DNA from: Vicinamibacteria bacterium
Lineage (GTDB): Bacteria; Acidobacteriota; Vicinamibacteria; Vicinamibacterales; 2-12-FULL-66-21
Direction: 5' to 3'
DNA: 8,285 nucleotides
Assembly (NCBI GenBank): GCA_025937075.1
Contig: JAICSD010000185.1
Span: forward strand, 1 to 8,285
Of the stretch, positions 1 through 6,892 are shown in pieces; positions within the stretch are counted from its first letter, which is position 1, and every line of letters begins with the position of its first letter. The notes under the pieces are model-generated. The model was not told the origin of the DNA and made no database searches. It worked only from the letters and a program-made list of their open reading frames with translations. The position numbers were made by a program, and so were the translations under genes.

Positions 1-1
1 G

Positions 2-559
2 CGCGGCGGCTCGCGCGAGGACGATCCGCCGGCGCCTGTGGGCGAATACGCCATGAGCTGTCTCGGCCGGGAGCGCATGTTCGAGTACTTCAGCGCGGCT
101 CTCGATATTCCCGTCGCCATCCTGCGGCTCAATTACGCAACCGAAATGCGTTACGGCGTGCTGATGGATCTCGCGGCGCGGGTCTCGCAACGACAGCCCG
201 TCGACCTGACGATGGGGTACTTCAATGTGATCTGGCAAGGGGACGCCAATGCGATGGCGCTCGCGGCGCTCGATCATGCCGCGGCGCCGCCGCTGATCGT
301 GAATGTCGCCGGCACGGAAGAAGCCAGCGTCCGCGAGGCGTGTGCCGGGCTGGCGGACGTGCTGAACGTGCCGGTCAGCTTTGCAGGCACGGAAGCAGAA
401 GACGCGCTTCTGAGCAACGGATCGCGCGGGTGGGCGCTGCTGGGACGCCCGCGCGTCGACCTCGCGCAGCTCCTCGCGTGGACCGCAGACTGGGTCGAAC
501 GCGGCGGCGAACACCTGGCAAAGCCGACGCATTTCGAATCGCGAGCGGGACGATTCTGA
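2..559 (+). CDS. NAD-dependent epimerase/dehydratase-like SDR, C-terminal part (5' truncated by window edge)
   Basis: The frame is open from the left edge, so the Rossmann N-terminus and true start lie outside the window; a GTG at 38 is only an internal codon. The visible 185 residues fit the second half of an extended SDR. They begin with the catalytic-Tyr segment GEYAMSCLGRE (Tyr at 47-49), followed by an ILRLNYA strand, a V-D-L helix region and the tail WTADWVERGG...KPTHFE, a type of ending I associate with sugar-epimerase-like oxidoreductases. Known for the family: YxxxK supplies the Tyr/Lys pair for NAD(P)-dependent redox or epimerisation of sugars or sugar acids. Here the Lys position is Cys (codon 59-61), although the following L-x-x-E aligns well, so ordinary SDR catalysis is doubtful. 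No signal peptide can be judged. The stop TGA overlaps the ATG of the aldolase gene by one base, which suggests coupled expression and a shared substrate. Family placement is fairly sure; the reaction is unknown. Confidence 0.8.
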   Translation, partial: RGGSREDDPPAPVGEYAMSCLGRERMFEYFSAALDIPVAILRLNYATEMRYGVLMDLAARVSQRQPVDLTMGYFNVIWQGDANAMALAALDHAAAPPLIVNVAGTEEASVREACAGLADVLNVPVSFAGTEAEDALLSNGSRGWALLGRPRVDLAQLLAWTADWVERGGEHLAKPTHFESRAGRF

Positions 560-1623
560 TGGGCGACTTGCCTGTCGCGATCCGCGCATCGCTTCGAGAC
601 GGCTGCGTCATCCCGGCGCATCCGCTGGCGCTCGATGAGCACGGCAGGTTCGACGAGCGCAGCCAGCGCGCGCTGACGCGCTACTACTGCGCGGCGGGCG
701 CGGGAGGGCTGGCGGTCGGCGTCCACACGACGCAGTTCGCGATCCGCGATCCGTCGATCGGTCTGTTCGAGCCCGTGCTCACGATTGCGTCCGAGGAGAT
801 GGATCGCGCCGACGCGCACCGTACGGAGCCTCTCATCCGCATCGCAGGAATCTGCGGCGCGACCGATCAGGCGCTGCGCGAAGCCGACGCCGTTGCGCGT
901 CTCGGCTACCACGCCGGACTCCTCAGCCTTGCGGCGCTGGCCGGCGCGAACGATGACACGCTCATCGCGCATTGCGAGGCGGTGGCCGCACGCATTCCCG
1001 TCGTTGGCTTCTATCTGCAGACGTCCGTGGGCGGACGTCCGCTTACGTACGCCTTCTGGCGCCGCTTCGCCGGGATCCCTTCCGTCGTCGCAATCAAGAT
1101 TGCGCCGTTCAACCGATATCAGACGCTCGACGTTCTCCGCGCCGTGATCGACGCGGGACGCGACGACATCGCGCTCTACACCGGTAACGACGACGCCATC
1201 GTTTACGATCTCGTGACACCGTTCAGATTCAGCGTCAACGAGAGACAGGTGCAGCGTCGGATCGTCGGCGGCCTGCTCGGCCACTGGGCTGTCTGGACGA
1301 AGGGCGCCGTGCGCCTGCTCGAAGACTGCCGTGCGGCCGGGCGCGGATCGTGTGTTCCCGCGGAACTATTGCAGCGCGGCGTCGAGATTACCGATGCGAA
1401 CGCGGCGTTCTTCGACGCGCCCAACGACTTCGCCGGCTGCATTGCCGGCATTCAGGAAGTGCTGCGGCGGCAGGGGCTCGTGCGCAGCGTACGATGCCTC
1501 GATCCGGCCGAGCGGCTCAGCCCAGGGCAATCCCGCGAGATCGATCGCGTCTATCGAGCGTACCCCCATCTGGCGGACGATGCGTTCGTTCGCGAGAACC
1601 TCGACGAGTGGAGGCGATGTTGA
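559..1623 (+). CDS. Dihydrodipicolinate synthase (DapA)-family lyase/aldolase, substrate unknown
   Basis: A 354-residue TIM-barrel protein of the class I aldolase DHDPS/N-acetylneuraminate lyase superfamily; no signal peptide, so cytoplasmic. Visible motifs are a GVHTTQF loop (residues 54-60, matching the GTTGE region), Tyr152 in FYLQTS, and Lys180 in VVAIKIAPFN. The Tyr-to-Lys distance is 28, the same as Tyr133/Lys161 in E. coli DapA, so Lys180 is the predicted Schiff-base lysine. The Arg that follows the Tyr in true DapA (Arg138, binding the aspartate-semialdehyde carboxylate) is Val157 here, arguing against lysine biosynthesis. The protein is about 50-60 residues longer than DapA; the extra is a C-terminal tail with SPGQSREIDR and AYPHLADDAF. 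The ATG at 559 was chosen because it overlaps the upstream TGA (TGATG) and starts exactly at the family's N-terminus; only a weak GCGGGA precedes it, so translation probably depends on coupling. Likely role (inference): cleavage or dehydration of a 2-oxo sugar acid or related compound made with the SDR. Confidence 0.88.
   Translation: MGDLPVAIRASLRDGCVIPAHPLALDEHGRFDERSQRALTRYYCAAGAGGLAVGVHTTQFAIRDPSIGLFEPVLTIASEEMDRADAHRTEPLIRIAGICGATDQALREADAVARLGYHAGLLSLAALAGANDDTLIAHCEAVAARIPVVGFYLQTSVGGRPLTYAFWRRFAGIPSVVAIKIAPFNRYQTLDVLRAVIDAGRDDIALYTGNDDAIVYDLVTPFRFSVNERQVQRRIVGGLLGHWAVWTKGAVRLLEDCRAAGRGSCVPAELLQRGVEITDANAAFFDAPNDFAGCIAGIQEVLRRQGLVRSVRCLDPAERLSPGQSREIDRVYRAYPHLADDAFVRENLDEWRRC
1610..1614 (+). 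promoter_or_regulatory. Shine-Dalgarno GGAGG inside the end of the aldolase gene
   Basis: GGAGG lies within the last codons of the aldolase gene, only two bases before the ATG at 1617. The spacing is shorter than ideal, but this is the only good ribosome binding site near the point where the protein takes on a signal-peptide-like N-terminus. With the 7-base gene overlap it supports translational coupling. Confidence 0.55.
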
Positions 1624-3350
1624 AACGACCTGTGTTCGCGTTGGTGCTGGCTGTCGCTTCGTCGGGAGCCCTGATCCCGCAGAACCCACCCCAGCCCGCT
1701 GACCTGGTGCTCGTCGGCGCAAAGGTTCTGACCGTCGACGCGCGCTTCACGGAGGCGCGCGCGCTCGCCGTTCGCGACGGTCGGTTCGTCGCCGTGGGCT
1801 CCGACGACGAGGTGCGTCCATACATCGGACCCTCGACACGCGTGATTCAGGGCGGCGGCCGCACCGTCATCCCCGGCCTGATCGACACGCACGTCCACGC
1901 GCTCGGCGTCGCGGCGGCCGAAATGGCGCAGCCGTTTCGCAGCCTGCGATCCGTCGGCGAGCTGCAGGACTGGATTAGGGTCGAAGCGGCGCACCGCGCG
2001 GAGGGCGCGTGGATCTGGACGCCGCGCGTATATCCAACGCGTCTGCGCGAGCGGCGCTTTCCGACGCGCGAAGAGCTGGATGGAGTGGCCCCGCGCCATC
2101 CGGTCGTGGTCGACGGGGCCTATGCGCTGTCGCTCAACACGGCCGCACTGAAGGCGGCTGGCATCGGCAAGGCGTCAGCCGATCCGCCCGGTGGGGCGAT
2201 CGTGAAGGATGCGAAGGGCGAACCCACGGGGCTGCTGCGGAACGTCGGATCGCTGCTGTCGCGATTCCAGCCGCGCGAGTCGGCGGTCCCGTCCCTGGAT
2301 GAGCTCCAGCGCGTGCACGAACAGTATCTGGCGACGGGCATTACGAGCGTCATCGAGCGCGCCGCCAGCGTCGAAGGCTTCAAAGCGTACGAGGCGCTCC
2401 ACCGTGCCGACCGCCTGAAGGTGAGGGCGACGGTGACGTTCCGGGTTCCTCATGCAGACGAGGCGGCGCAGGTCGAGCAATTCGTCAGCGGGCTCCCGTT
2501 CCGTTTCGGCAGCGGCGATGACTGGCTGAAGGTCGGTCCGCTCAAGATCTTCGTCGACGGCGGCATCCTGATTGGCACCGCGTTCATGCGTGAGCCCTAC
2601 GGCACGGGCGCGCATCAGCTGTATGCCGTCGACGATCCGAACTACCGCGGATTCCTCACGCTCACGCCGGCGCAGATCAAAGCGGCGATCGCCATCGGCC
2701 ACCGTCACGGCTGGCAGATGGTCGCGCACGTGACGGGTGACGCGGGCGTCGATGCCGTGCTGGATGCTTTCGAAGCGGCGCTGAAGGAGCAGCCGTCGAC
2801 GGATCGGCGCCATACGCTGATCCACGCCTATTTCGTGCATCCCGAGACCGCTGCCCGCGCCGCCCGGCTCGGCGTGCTGGTCGACACGCAGCCGGCGTGG
2901 TACTACAAGGACGCCGATGCGCTTGCGACGGGGCTCGGGCGCAGCCGGCTCGAGCACTTCATCGGCCTGCGAACGCTGCGGCAGGCGGGCGTCGATGTCG
3001 CGATCAATACGGACCACATGTTCGGCCTGGACCGCGATCAGGCCCTGAATCCTTTCAACCCGTTTCTCACGATCTACGCCGCTACCACCAGACGCACCGA
3101 ATCGGGCGCGGTGATCGGCGCCGATGAAACAGTCTCGCGGCAGGAGGCGCTCCGGATGATGACGAGCACCGCCGCGCGCTTCAGCTTCGACGAGAAGTCG
3201 CGCGGATCGATCGAGCGGGGGAAGCTCGCGGACTTCGTCGTGCTCGACCGGGATCTGATGACGTGCGATGACGACCAGCTGCGGGGGATTCGCCCCGATC
3301 TCACGGTGATCAACGGAAACATCGCGTACGACGCCAAGCTCATCCGATAG
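1617..3350 (+). CDS. Exported amidohydrolase family 3 (YtcJ/NfdA-like) metal-dependent hydrolase
   Basis: A 577-residue protein of the Amidohydro_3 family, whose members hydrolyse C-N bonds in amides, formamides or related compounds. In order: a basic start and hydrophobic stretch (residues 1-20) ending near PQNPPQPA, fitting a Sec signal peptide without a lipobox; the small N-terminal beta-sandwich (DLVLVGAKVLTVDARF, about 29-44); the metal motif PGLIDTHVH with His92 and His94; Lys310 in LKIFVDGG, the usual place of the metal-bridging lysine; His371 in HVTGD; His403 in LIHA; Asp466 in INTDH; and the closing GSIERGKLADFVVLDRD strand (530-546). All expected metal positions appear present, so it should be active. 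The ATG at 1617 overlaps the aldolase stop by 7 bases; a longer open frame back to 1350 lacks a start that makes sense. It was probably co-transcribed with the SDR and aldolase but acts in the periplasm or envelope. The substrate cannot be assigned; amidohydrolase 3 is a broad family. Confidence 0.88.
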   Translation: MLKRPVFALVLAVASSGALIPQNPPQPADLVLVGAKVLTVDARFTEARALAVRDGRFVAVGSDDEVRPYIGPSTRVIQGGGRTVIPGLIDTHVHALGVAAAEMAQPFRSLRSVGELQDWIRVEAAHRAEGAWIWTPRVYPTRLRERRFPTREELDGVAPRHPVVVDGAYALSLNTAALKAAGIGKASADPPGGAIVKDAKGEPTGLLRNVGSLLSRFQPRESAVPSLDELQRVHEQYLATGITSVIERAASVEGFKAYEALHRADRLKVRATVTFRVPHADEAAQVEQFVSGLPFRFGSGDDWLKVGPLKIFVDGGILIGTAFMREPYGTGAHQLYAVDDPNYRGFLTLTPAQIKAAIAIGHRHGWQMVAHVTGDAGVDAVLDAFEAALKEQPSTDRRHTLIHAYFVHPETAARAARLGVLVDTQPAWYYKDADALATGLGRSRLEHFIGLRTLRQAGVDVAINTDHMFGLDRDQALNPFNPFLTIYAATTRRTESGAVIGADETVSRQEALRMMTSTAARFSFDEKSRGSIERGKLADFVVLDRDLMTCDDDQLRGIRPDLTVINGNIAYDAKLIR

Positions 3351-3354
3351 GGGC

Positions 3355-3371
3355 AGGCGATTGACTCGCCT
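3355..3371. promoter_or_regulatory. Inverted repeat (6+6, 5-base spacer) over the -35 box, possible operator
   Basis: AGGCGA-TTGAC-TCGCCT is a perfect 6-base inverted repeat with a 5-base spacer, beginning five bases after the amidohydrolase stop. It covers the -35 hexamer of the candidate receptor promoter, a common position for a repressor operator. The right half-site TCGCCT recurs at 3395-3400, near the predicted transcription start. A short hairpin terminator for the upstream operon is the alternative, but no T-run follows (the next bases are TCCTCGG), so I prefer an operator. This is a reading of the bases only; a 6-base palindrome can arise by chance in GC-rich DNA. Confidence 0.4.
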
Positions 3372-3390
3372 TCCTCGGCGGACGTAGCAT
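3361..3390 (+). promoter_or_regulatory. Candidate sigma-70-type promoter for the TonB-dependent receptor gene
   Basis: TTGACT (3361-3366, 5 of 6 to TTGACA) and TAGCAT (3385-3390, 4 of 6 to TATAAT) are separated by 18 bases. Transcription would start near 3397, giving an untranslated leader of about 20 bases that contains the strong Shine-Dalgarno at 3404. It sits in the only gap in the window large enough for a promoter upstream of a gene, so the receptor and oxidoreductase genes may form their own unit, separate from or in addition to read-through from the operon upstream. Confidence 0.45.
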
Positions 3391-3403
3391 CGCGTCGCCT
3401 GAC

Positions 3404-3412
3404 GGGAGGTGA
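3404..3412 (+). promoter_or_regulatory. Strong ribosome binding site of the receptor gene
   Basis: GGGAGGTGA is close to the full anti-Shine-Dalgarno complement; its GGAGG core ends seven bases before the ATG at 3417. It decides the start in favour of 3417 over the internal ATG at 3459 (residue 15), and suggests high translation of the outer-membrane receptor. Confidence 0.75.
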
Positions 3413-3416
3413 CCGA

Positions 3417-6400
3417 ATGTGTTCAGCGGCTCGCGGATTTCCAACTCGTTGGCTATTCATGGCGGCTGCTCTTGTCTGCATCTGCGCGATTCCGGGTACA
3501 AGCGCCGCGCAGGTGCTTTACGGATCGATTGTCGGAGACGTCAAGGATTCGTCGGGCGCTGCGATGCCCGGCGCCACGGTGCTGGTGACGAACAACAACA
3601 CCGGGTTCCAGCGTGAGGCGGTGACCGACGGAGTTGGTCATTTCAACCTCGCGGACTTGCCTGCGGGTGTCTACAGCCTGAAGGCCACGCAACAGGGCTT
3701 CAGGACGTTCGAGCAGACGCCGGTAACGGTCAACATCAACACCGTGACGCGGCTCGACATCAGCCTCGAGATCGGCGCGATGGGCGACAGCGTCACCGTG
3801 CGCGCCGAAGCGCCCGCGCTGCAGACCGAGACCGCCGAAGTCCACTCGAACCTGCTCGGGCAGGAGCTGACGAATCTGCCCGTGCCGCTCGGCGGCAATT
3901 ATCAGCAGGTGTACCGGATGCTGCCCGGCTTTGCGCCGCCGGCCAATTCGCACTCCATTCCCACGAACCCGGCACGGTCGCTCGAGTTCAACGTGAACGG
4001 CACCAGCGACGATCAGAACAACACGCGGATCGACGGTGTGAGCACGGCCAATATCCAGCTGCCGCACGTCGTCTCCTACATTCCGACGCTCGAGTCGATT
4101 CAGGAAGTGAACGTCGTCACCGGCAGCTTCGACGCGGAGCAGGGGCTGGCGGGCGGAGCGGCCATCAACGTCCAGACGCGGAGCGGATCCAACGCGATGC
4201 ACGGATCGGGGTTCGAGTACTTCACGAACCAGGATCTGAAAGCGTGGCCGATGCGGTTCGATGACGTGGCGCTGAACACCGGACCGAAGCCGAAGCAGAG
4301 CTACAACGAGTTCGGAGGGACGGTGGGCGGACCGATCCGCAAGAACAAGGCGTTCTACTTCGTGAGCTATGAGTCGCTCCGCGATCACAGATCGGTCAAC
4401 AGAACCGTGTCGGTGCCGCTTCCCGCGATGCTGAAGGGGGATCTGTCGCTCTCGCCTACGCCGATTTACGATCCGCTGTCCGGCAATCCTGACGGAACCG
4501 GACGGACGCAGTTCCAGGTGTTTCCTGGCGATCCGAATTACGCGATGTGCAACACGGCGGCGAACCCGACCTGCCTGAACATCATTCCGGCGGCACGGAT
4601 GGATCCCATTGCTCGCAAAATCGGCAGCTACTTTCCCGTGAACAACCTGAACCGCGATCGAAACAACTATTTCGCCCAGGCGCCGTTCACGTTCGACCGC
4701 AATCAGATCGACTCCAGGTTCGACTACAACGGAAACTCGAAGTTCAACATGGCTGGAACGTTCGGGATGCTGCACTACCGCGCGGTCACGCCGACGGTGT
4801 TCGGCGACACCGCGATCGGGCGGCCGATCGGCGGGAGCAGCAATCCTGGCACCGGTCACGGCAACACGTATCGCGTCACGGTCATGGGCACGTACATCTT
4901 CAGCCCGACGTTCTTCATGGACGCGCACTACGGTTATGCGCGGCAGGGAACGAATTCGGAGCAACCCGGCCTCGGACAGAACTTCGGGCGTGACACGCTG
5001 GGCATTCCGGGCACGAACGGCACGCGGACCTTCGAGAGCGGCTGGCCCACGTTCGAGTTCCAGGGGGGAAGCGACTTCACGCGGATCGGGGTGAACGAAA
5101 ACTACATGCCGTACTACCGGCACGACCCGCAGTCGCAGTACGTCGTGAACTTCAACATGATCAAGGCGCGTCACAACATCCGCTTCGGCGCCGACATCTA
5201 CGACATGGCCCTGAACCAGACCCAGGCGGAGTTCATCACGGGCGGCTTCGGCGCGCAGGGAGGATTCGGGTTCGGTCGCGGCATCACGGAACGGTGCGAG
5301 GTGATGAATCCGTCGACGGGCAATTGCGATCAGACCTCCAGAGGGTCGATGTACAACAGCGCTGCGGCGTTCGTGATCGGCCAGGCCAGCAGCGCCGGAC
5401 GGACGCTGCAGGTGCCGGACGTGTACCACCTCAAGGCGCGGTTGTACAGCAGCTATATCCGCGATCGGTGGACGGCAAGCGACAAACTCACGATCGATTA
5501 CGGCACGCGATGGGAATACTTTCCAGTCCCAACGCGACCGGATCGCGGCATCGAGTTCTACGATGTCGATACGGGCAAGGTCCTGCTCTGCGGCGTCGGA
5601 TCGACGCCAACGAACTGCGGGATTGAAACCAGCAAGGCCCGATTCGGGCCGCGTGTCGGAGCTGCCTATCGGTTCGCCGACAAATGGGTTGCGCGCGCGG
5701 GATATGGCTTGACGAACGATCCGTACGAGGGGATGGAGCTGATTCGAGCGAATTATCCCTTGCTGATCCAGGTGAAGCTGCAGTCGCCCAATGGCCTCAC
5801 GCCCGCCGCGACTCTGTCACAGGGAATTCCCGCCGTGCAGGTGCCCGCGGAAGGGAACGGCGTCCTCGACATTCCAAGCGATTATGCGTGGCAGGGTTAT
5901 CCGAAGAAGCTGGATCGCGGGTACATCCAGTCCTGGAACTTCACCGTGCAGCGTGAGCTGCCCTGGAACTTCACGGGACAGGTCGGATACGTGGCGACGC
6001 GCACGACGCGTCAACTCGGGCTGCTCGACATCAATGCCGGACAGATCATCGGCGCGGGCGAGGACGGCCGACAGCTCGATGCGCAGTTCGGCCGCACCGC
6101 GTCGACCGTGCTACTGCAGCCGATTGGCAACGGCAAGTACGATTCGCTGCAGGCGCAATTGCAGCGGCGATTCGTCGATGGTCTCAGCCTTGGCGTGAAT
6201 TACACGCTGGGTCGGGCGATCAACGTGAACGAGAACAGCTCGGGGACGCCGAACGTGCAGGCGATGGCATACCTCGACCGGAATCGTGCGCCGACGGACC
6301 ACGATCGACTGCACAACGTGGGGATCACGAATGTGTGGCAAATCCCTGTTGGCCAAGGACGAAGGTACCTCAACGACAAGGGGGTGCTGTCGCACATCCT

Positions 6401-6866
6401 GGGTGGATGGCAGGTCAACAACATGATCAGCATCATGAGCGGCACGCCGTTCTCCGTCCTTGCGGATGATACGTCGCTGAACCTGCCCGGAAGCGTCCAG
6501 ACGGCCGATCAGGTGAAACCGGCACAGAAGCTCGGCGGAGTCGGCCGCGGCACGCCCTATTACGATCCAACCGCGTTTGCGGAGGTCACACAGGCGCGAT
6601 TCGGGAACACGGGCTACAACATTCTGCGCGGCCCCGGGCTGTTCAACTGGGACTTCGGCCTGACGCGCGAGTTCCAGTTGACGGCCGGCTCCCGGCTTCA
6701 GCTTCGCCTGGAGTCGTACAATTTCACCAACACGCCGCACCTGGCGAACCCGGACAACGACATCGGCGACGGATCGGACTTCATGACGATCACGAGCGTC
6801 CAGGATCTCGGCCGCGAGGGAATCGACGAGCGGCAGTTCCGGCTCGGTGTCAGAATCGTGTTCTGA
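3417..6866 (+). CDS. TonB-dependent outer-membrane receptor with N-terminal carboxypeptidase-regulatory-like domain (Oar-like)
   Basis: An 1149-residue receptor that should bind a large or scarce ligand at the cell surface and move it to the periplasm with energy from TonB-ExbBD. Visible order: signal peptide (1-31, hydrophobic core LFMAAALVCICAI, likely cut after SAA before Gln32); a carboxypeptidase-regulatory-like beta-sandwich (about 34-118, with GSIVGDVKDSSGAAMPGATV and GHFNLADLPAGVYSL); a plug (about 125-255, with RIDGVSTANI, PTLESIQEVNVVTGSFDAEQG and INVQTRSGSN); then a long beta-barrel rich in aromatic strands, with the family-typical RLESYNFTNTPHLANP near the end and a terminal Phe (GVRIVF) as recognised by the Bam machinery. 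No separate TonB box was identified. The mature protein has only six Cys, in three close pairs (378/386, 627/637, 725/734). A strong Shine-Dalgarno fixes the start. The oxidoreductase gene follows within 30 bases. The frame is intact. The ligand is unknown; carbohydrate-related is a guess from the neighbours. Confidence 0.95.
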   Translation: MCSAARGFPTRWLFMAAALVCICAIPGTSAAQVLYGSIVGDVKDSSGAAMPGATVLVTNNNTGFQREAVTDGVGHFNLADLPAGVYSLKATQQGFRTFEQTPVTVNINTVTRLDISLEIGAMGDSVTVRAEAPALQTETAEVHSNLLGQELTNLPVPLGGNYQQVYRMLPGFAPPANSHSIPTNPARSLEFNVNGTSDDQNNTRIDGVSTANIQLPHVVSYIPTLESIQEVNVVTGSFDAEQGLAGGAAINVQTRSGSNAMHGSGFEYFTNQDLKAWPMRFDDVALNTGPKPKQSYNEFGGTVGGPIRKNKAFYFVSYESLRDHRSVNRTVSVPLPAMLKGDLSLSPTPIYDPLSGNPDGTGRTQFQVFPGDPNYAMCNTAANPTCLNIIPAARMDPIARKIGSYFPVNNLNRDRNNYFAQAPFTFDRNQIDSRFDYNGNSKFNMAGTFGMLHYRAVTPTVFGDTAIGRPIGGSSNPGTGHGNTYRVTVMGTYIFSPTFFMDAHYGYARQGTNSEQPGLGQNFGRDTLGIPGTNGTRTFESGWPTFEFQGGSDFTRIGVNENYMPYYRHDPQSQYVVNFNMIKARHNIRFGADIYDMALNQTQAEFITGGFGAQGGFGFGRGITERCEVMNPSTGNCDQTSRGSMYNSAAAFVIGQASSAGRTLQVPDVYHLKARLYSSYIRDRWTASDKLTIDYGTRWEYFPVPTRPDRGIEFYDVDTGKVLLCGVGSTPTNCGIETSKARFGPRVGAAYRFADKWVARAGYGLTNDPYEGMELIRANYPLLIQVKLQSPNGLTPAATLSQGIPAVQVPAEGNGVLDIPSDYAWQGYPKKLDRGYIQSWNFTVQRELPWNFTGQVGYVATRTTRQLGLLDINAGQIIGAGEDGRQLDAQFGRTASTVLLQPIGNGKYDSLQAQLQRRFVDGLSLGVNYTLGRAINVNENSSGTPNVQAMAYLDRNRAPTDHDRLHNVGITNVWQIPVGQGRRYLNDKGVLSHILGGWQVNNMISIMSGTPFSVLADDTSLNLPGSVQTADQVKPAQKLGGVGRGTPYYDPTAFAEVTQARFGNTGYNILRGPGLFNWDFGLTREFQLTAGSRLQLRLESYNFTNTPHLANPDNDIGDGSDFMTITSVQDLGREGIDERQFRLGVRIVF

Positions 6867-6882
6867 GCGGCAACATGAGATC

Positions 6883-6888
6883 GAGGGA
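6883..6888 (+). promoter_or_regulatory. Ribosome binding site favouring the inner start of the oxidoreductase
   Basis: GAGGGA ends four bases before the ATG at 6893, whereas the earlier in-frame ATG at 6875 has only a weak GAGCGG-like match upstream. The inner start also leaves a Tat n-region of normal length, so I prefer 6893; the outer start would add six residues (MRSRDE). Confidence 0.5.
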
Positions 6889-6892
6889 CGAA

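Noticed and set aside
340..558. An N-terminal extension of the aldolase back to an ATG at 340.
   Set aside because: The extra 73 residues are Arg-rich, overlap the SDR in another frame and resemble nothing in the DapA family; the ATG at 559 overlapping the SDR stop is the natural start.
274..1284. A 336-codon minus-strand frame across the SDR and aldolase genes (and a 280-codon one at 2175-3017).
   Set aside because: Both are opposite genes with clear family motifs, and neither shows a domain or a sensible start region.
559..1623. Calling the aldolase dapA (lysine biosynthesis).
   Set aside because: The Arg that binds aspartate semialdehyde is absent, the protein is much longer than DapA, and no lysine-pathway gene is nearby.
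3355..3378. An intrinsic terminator for the upstream operon formed by the AGGCGA/TCGCCT hairpin.
   Set aside because: The stem is only six pairs and is followed by TCCTCGG, not a T-run; overlap with a promoter-like -35 box makes an operator the better reading.
3453..5429. A 658-codon open frame on the minus strand inside the receptor gene.
   Set aside because: Its product is Arg/Val/His-rich with no recognisable domain, signal or ribosome binding site; it mirrors the codon bias of a GC-rich gene on the other strand. The plus-strand protein is an unmistakable full-length TonB-dependent receptor.
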